From the NCBI RefSeq assembly GCF_028464145.1, contig NZ_JAQPCG010000002.1:310001-374000 (forward strand): 64,000 bases of DNA, given 5' to 3'. A program made the translations under genes and the position numbers. Source of the DNA: Maribacter sp. PR1. GTDB taxonomy: Bacteria; Bacteroidota; Bacteroidia; Flavobacteriales; Flavobacteriaceae. Below are positions 60,409 to 64,000 of the stretch, in pieces. Under the pieces are notes generated by a model that saw only the letters and a program-made list of their open reading frames with translations, was not told the origin of the DNA and ran no database searches. Within the stretch, counting starts at the first letter, position 1. The number at the start of each line of letters is the position of its first letter.

Positions 60409-62692
60409 ACAGGAAAAACTAAATACATGGGTAGGCCAATGCCTAGTCATTTTAGTAGTAATCCTTGTTTCCATAAATGCTACTGCGCAATCCACGAATT
60501 CAAAAAAACAAAAAGTTGGACTTGTGCTAAGTGGAGGTGGGGCAAAAGGGCTCGCACATATAGGAGCCTTGAAGGTAATTGAAGAGGCAGGCGTAGAAAT
60601 CGACTATATTGGAGGTACAAGTATGGGTGCAATAGTGGGTGCTTTATATGCCGCCGGGTATAGTGCTTCGGAATTGGATTCAATATTTAGGGCCACAGAT
60701 TTTGTCAATTTAATTCAGGATAATCTCCCAAGAAACGCCAAGACATTTTATGAAAAGGAGGACTCTGAACGCTATGCTCTTACCCTACCCTTTGATAATT
60801 TTAAGGTTAGCGTGCCAACGGCATTTTCTGGAGGTCAAAATATTTATAATGAGCTGGTTAGATTACTATATCATGTAAAGGATGTTGAAGATTTCTCAAA
60901 ATTGCCTATTCCTTTTGTTTGTATTGCTACCGATATAGAATCCGGAGAGGAGGTTGTTCTTAACTCTGGATACCTTCCACAGGCCATAATGGCCAGTGGT
61001 ACGCTACCTTCACTTTTTGAACCTTCGAGCATCGATGGTAGGGTGTTAATTGATGGAGGAGTGGTAAATAATTATCCAATAGACAAGGTAAAGGATATGG
61101 GAGCTGACGTTATTATTGGAATCGATGTTCAACATGGGCTATCGAGTAGGGATGCCCTATTATCCGCTACGGAAATACTACTACAAATTAATAACTATAG
61201 AACGGTTAGGGACATGGTTGAAAAATCCAAAAAAACCGATATATATATTAAACCCAAAATAGAGGGCTTTACCGTGATTGAGTTCGATAAGACTGGGGAA
61301 ATAATTGAGAGGGGGGAAATTGCCGCAAAGGAAAAAATGAACGAGTTGGAACAGCTTGCCGGAAGCTCCATTTCGAGGAAAGTTCCTGTTAACATTATTG
61401 GGGTAAATGATACTATAACTATTAATAGGTTGATAATCAATGGGAATAACCAGCATACTCGGGGTTATGTAAAAGGAAAACTGAGGTTTAATCTAGCAGA
61501 GCCCATAACATTTAAAAAATTGCAGCAAGGGATAAGTAACCTAACGGCAACCGGCAACTTTACAACGAATAGGTACAAGTTGGTTTCAAACGGACTAGGT
61601 GAAGATTTAATATTAAGATTGAATGAAACGCCTAATACCTCGTTCATTAGATTAGGGGCACACTATGACGACCTTTATAAAAGTGCAGCAATTATAAATT
61701 TTACGAAGAGGAACTTGATGTTGAGGGATGATGTAATTTCTTTTGACCTTATTTTAGGGGACAATGTTAGGTATAATTTTCAATATTATGTGGATAAGGG
61801 AACTTATTGGAGTTTTGGCCTTAACTCTAGATTTAATGCGTTTAGTCAAGACATAAGTTTTGATTTGATACAGCAGAATTTTGAAGTGCCATTGGGGACA
61901 AATCTGAACACCCTAAATATTGATGTTTCAGACTTTACCAATCAATTATATATTCAAACCGTCCTTCAGGAAGAATTTGCTTTTACCTTAGGTGCGGAAT
62001 TTAAATACTTGAAATACAGCACCAGGACCATTCAACCTTTTGCAGGCGAAACTTCTACTCCAAGTCCAACGACCTCCAATGAAAGAACATTTTTTGAAAA
62101 TGGAAGTTTCTTAAGTGTTTATGGAAATTTAAAACTGGATACATATGACGATCGCTATTTCCCTACCAAAGGCTTGTTTTTTGAGGGCGATATGCATTAT
62201 TATATTTTATCTTCCGACTATAACCAAAATTTCAAGGATTTTTCTGTTTCTAAGGCTAGGATGGGAATGGCTTTACCTATATCGAACAAGCTTTCCATTA
62301 ATATTGAAACTGAGGGAGGTTTTAAGTTGGGAACTTCAGGAGTAACAACATTTGATTTTGTTCTTGGGGGGTACGGAACCGATCTGATAAATAACTTCAC
62401 ACCATTTCTTGGGTATGATTTTTTGAGCCTACCTGGTAATAGTTATGTAAAGGCTTATGGAAGAATGGATTATGAGTTTATCAAGAAAAACCACCTTTTA
62501 TTTGCAGCTAACTATGCCAATGTTCAGGATGACCTTTTTAGAACCGGTGAGTGGTTTACGTCACCGGACTTTTCCGGTTATGGAGTTGGCTATGGGTGGG
62601 AGTCATTTATAGGACCGGTTCAGGTTCTTTATTCATGGTCACCGGAAAGGCAAAACTCCAATTTTTTCTTTAGCATAGGGTATTGGTTTTAA
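60392..62692 (+). CDS. Patatin-like phospholipase with C-terminal Omp85-type barrel (PlpD-like)
   Basis: 766 residues. A signal-anchor-like hydrophobic stretch (VGQCLVILVVILVSINATA) precedes a patatin domain: the oxyanion loop GGGAKG in LVLSGGGAKGLAHIGALK, the nucleophile Ser in GGTSMGAIV, and the catalytic Asp in IDGGVVNNYP. The part from about 340 is a POTRA-like linker and a beta barrel ending in IGYWF, typical of the Bacteroidota patatin-BamA fusion (PlpD class). The domain order patatin then barrel suggests a surface or periplasmic phospholipase. Overlaps uvrC by 17 bp. Confidence 0.9.
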   Translation: MSRFTKQEKLNTWVGQCLVILVVILVSINATAQSTNSKKQKVGLVLSGGGAKGLAHIGALKVIEEAGVEIDYIGGTSMGAIVGALYAAGYSASELDSIFRATDFVNLIQDNLPRNAKTFYEKEDSERYALTLPFDNFKVSVPTAFSGGQNIYNELVRLLYHVKDVEDFSKLPIPFVCIATDIESGEEVVLNSGYLPQAIMASGTLPSLFEPSSIDGRVLIDGGVVNNYPIDKVKDMGADVIIGIDVQHGLSSRDALLSATEILLQINNYRTVRDMVEKSKKTDIYIKPKIEGFTVIEFDKTGEIIERGEIAAKEKMNELEQLAGSSISRKVPVNIIGVNDTITINRLIINGNNQHTRGYVKGKLRFNLAEPITFKKLQQGISNLTATGNFTTNRYKLVSNGLGEDLILRLNETPNTSFIRLGAHYDDLYKSAAIINFTKRNLMLRDDVISFDLILGDNVRYNFQYYVDKGTYWSFGLNSRFNAFSQDISFDLIQQNFEVPLGTNLNTLNIDVSDFTNQLYIQTVLQEEFAFTLGAEFKYLKYSTRTIQPFAGETSTPSPTTSNERTFFENGSFLSVYGNLKLDTYDDRYFPTKGLFFEGDMHYYILSSDYNQNFKDFSVSKARMGMALPISNKLSINIETEGGFKLGTSGVTTFDFVLGGYGTDLINNFTPFLGYDFLSLPGNSYVKAYGRMDYEFIKKNHLLFAANYANVQDDLFRTGEWFTSPDFSGYGVGYGWESFIGPVQVLYSWSPERQNSNFFFSIGYWF

Positions 62693-63020
62693 TAAAGACC
62701 AAAAAATGGGATGGTTTTTTCTTAACAGAATCACAAATGGAATACCAAAATGTGAATTACTGTTAAGTTGAAAGTTAAAGTAAGTTAAAACCTACCGTGG
62801 TAGAAAATGAAGTTTTAATTTTACTCATGTAAGGGGTGGTTCCCTTACAACTTTAAGTATTGGTTTTTCATAATTTAAAGTTTGGTTGGTTATTTAGGAA
62901 AAGCCCAGTTTTATGACTGGGCTTTTTTTATACAATACTTTGGAATAAATTTTGTTTAAGATATTGTAAGGTTGTTTATTGATAAGTAATTGAATAGTAT
63001 TTTTATAAAAAAATCAGTGT
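62693..63020. other. Intergenic region with structured, terminator-ended stretch
   Basis: No gene. It holds a near-palindromic CTACC-GT-GGTAG (62792-62803), an 8-bp hairpin TGTAAGGG/CCCTTACA (62828-62849) and a strong terminator (62899-62929) about 200 bp downstream of the patatin stop, so a small RNA or long 3' UTR is possible. Confidence 0.5.
62899..62929 (+). terminator. Intrinsic terminator downstream of the patatin gene
   Basis: AAAAGCCCAGT / ACTGGGCTTTT, 11 bp, followed by more T. It lies 200 bp beyond the patatin stop. Confidence 0.9.
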
Positions 63021-63800
63021 ATGAAGAAGGCTTTGATTTTATTATTTTTAATGGTTGCAGGGAACTCGTTTGCCCAAAACCAGAAATCTGCCTTTGAGTC
63101 TGGAGAATGGTTGAAATTTAGAATGCACTATGGATTTTTAAATGCCAGTTATGCAACCCTACATGTGAAAAATGCCAAGATTGATTCTATCCCTGTTTAC
63201 CACGTTGTGGGTCATGGAGAGACAACGGGTTTTGCAAGTCTGTTTTTTAAGGTAGATGATACTTATGAAAGTTATTTTGATAAGGAGGATGGGAGGCCCT
63301 ATAAATTTATAAGAAAGATAAATGAAGGAGGCTATACCAAAGATGTTGAAATCAATTTTCATCATGATAAGGACAAAGCCGTCCTTAATGATAAAAAAAA
63401 CAAGAAAAAGTTTAATTTTGCCCTTCAAGATAGCATACAGGATTTAATTTCTGCGTTCTACTTTTTGCGAAATAATTATGAGCCGGAAGACTTGGTTGTA
63501 GGTGAAGCCATTGACTTGAAGATGTTGTATGATGATGATGGTGTCTTTAATTTCAAGCTTAAATACCTTGGGAAGGAAATTGTAAACACCAAATACGGTA
63601 AGGTAGAATGTCTTAAGTTTAGGCCCTTGGTTCAATCTGGTAGGGTATTTAAGGAAAAGGAAAGTTTATCGCTTTGGGTTTCAAATGACGATAATCGAAT
63701 TCCTATCAGGATTAAAGCGGATTTAGCGGTTGGTGCTATAAAGGCAGATTTGGATGGCTACAATGGTCTAAAGCATCAATTCAAGATAATAATGGATTAA
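63021..63800 (+). CDS. DUF3108 family exported protein
   Basis: 259 residues with a signal peptide (LILLFLMVAGNSFAQ). The DUF3108 domain is clear in ESGEWLKFRMHYGFLNASYATL, VDDTYESYFDKEDGRPYKF (shown in pieces) and VECLKFRPLVQSGRVF. These periplasmic beta-barrel-like proteins of unknown role are common in Bacteroidota. The tryptophan dioxygenase gene starts 6 bp after its stop, so both are in one operon. Confidence 0.9.
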   Translation: MKKALILLFLMVAGNSFAQNQKSAFESGEWLKFRMHYGFLNASYATLHVKNAKIDSIPVYHVVGHGETTGFASLFFKVDDTYESYFDKEDGRPYKFIRKINEGGYTKDVEINFHHDKDKAVLNDKKNKKKFNFALQDSIQDLISAFYFLRNNYEPEDLVVGEAIDLKMLYDDDGVFNFKLKYLGKEIVNTKYGKVECLKFRPLVQSGRVFKEKESLSLWVSNDDNRIPIRIKADLAVGAIKADLDGYNGLKHQFKIIMD

Positions 63801-63806
63801 ATCAGA

Positions 63807-64000
63807 ATGGAAGATAAAGATCGGGTCAAATCTCAAATTTTAAAACTTGAGGAAAAGTATAGGGATTCTGGCCAAGATTTAAGTTCCTATTTAGATGGTT
63901 TGCTTTATCAGCGTTACTTGACGTATTGGGACTATATCCATTTAGATACGCTTTTAAGTCTTCAAGTTCCGAGAACCCACTTTCCAGATGAGGAAATATT
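63807..64000 (+). CDS. kynA: Tryptophan 2,3-dioxygenase, 3' end outside window
   Basis: The frame from ATG 63807 encodes MEDKDRVKSQILKLEEKYRD and then LLYQRYLTYWDYIHLDTLLS, LQVPRTHFPDE: the N-terminal heme-binding and substrate part of bacterial tryptophan 2,3-dioxygenase (the YxxYLxxxxLL core region and QxPRxHFPDE segment). The frame is open to the window edge. It catalyses the first step of the kynurenine pathway; 3-hydroxyanthranilate dioxygenase is in the same window at 15785. Directly downstream of the DUF3108 gene. Confidence 0.85.
   Translation, partial: MEDKDRVKSQILKLEEKYRDSGQDLSSYLDGLLYQRYLTYWDYIHLDTLLSLQVPRTHFPDEEI

Noticed and set aside
58621-62692. uvrC and patatin frame overlap as a possible frameshift or fusion
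   Set aside because: The 17-bp overlap has a separate start with a signal-like segment; both proteins are complete, so this is ordinary coupling.

Overview
The window is a piece of a Bacteroidota chromosome, almost certainly a Flavobacteriaceae member and probably marine. The evidence is AT-rich DNA, promoters of the Bacteroidota type (TAnnTTTG at -7), many short lipoprotein signal peptides ending in a lipobox Cys, a TonB-dependent receptor with an N-terminal carboxypeptidase-regulatory-like domain, and the gene order ileS - dksA-like - lspA. I assign no species. There is no rRNA, tRNA, CRISPR array, phage or IS element that I can recognise.

Layout. 1-1.8 kb: a DUF58 protein (cut by the window edge) behind a MoxR ATPase. 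1.9-4.7 kb: aldo/keto reductase, short-chain dehydrogenase and AlbA_2-type protein in one run. 4.7-7.6 kb: fructokinase and amylosucrase, a two-gene sucrose module. 7.8-10.8 kb: an SPFH/GYF_2 protein, a double zinc-ribbon membrane protein and a metallophosphoesterase. 10.9-13.2 kb: acyl-ACP desaturase, an HhH-domain membrane protein and an OmpA-like protein. 13.2-13.8 kb: a gene-poor stretch with an orphan 21-bp-period direct repeat, a terminator, an inverted repeat and a small ORF. 13.8-16.3 kb: ALDH7-type aldehyde dehydrogenase, DUF1304 protein and 3-hydroxyanthranilate dioxygenase. 16.4-17.6 kb: an intact CAP-domain lipoprotein and its decayed tandem copy. 17.8-24.8 kb: CvpA and a glycerol-3-phosphate set (glpK, glpD, gpsA). 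25-32.8 kb: mostly single-gene accessory cargo, including a chloramphenicol-acetyltransferase pseudogene and a hairpin-rich recombination-site-like spacer. 32.9-36.8 kb: an unusual HTH-membrane-beta-lactamase fusion, an AraC regulator and a divergent phytanoyl-CoA dioxygenase-family protein. 36.9-48.6 kb: sulfate-type permease, TlpA-like thioredoxin, cytochrome c, hydrolases, a GntR regulator, an amino-acid lyase/synthase and glutamate dehydrogenase. 48.7-64 kb: a housekeeping block (recO, TonB receptor, ileS, dksA-like, lspA, 5-formyl-THF cyclo-ligase, uvrC, patatin-Omp85) ending in the start of tryptophan 2,3-dioxygenase.

Functional links. Amylosucrase releases fructose and the adjacent fructokinase phosphorylates it. 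glpK, glpD and gpsA interconvert glycerol, glycerol-3-phosphate and DHAP. Tryptophan dioxygenase and 3-hydroxyanthranilate dioxygenase are two steps of the kynurenine route but sit about 48 kb apart. The most unusual items are: the one-polypeptide HTH + DUF4870 + internal lipobox + serine beta-lactamase fusion; the orphan LytTR-like direct repeat that may drive a short RNA; a near-perfect sigma-54 promoter in front of an internally duplicated lipoprotein; and two well-preserved pseudogenes whose lesions can be located.
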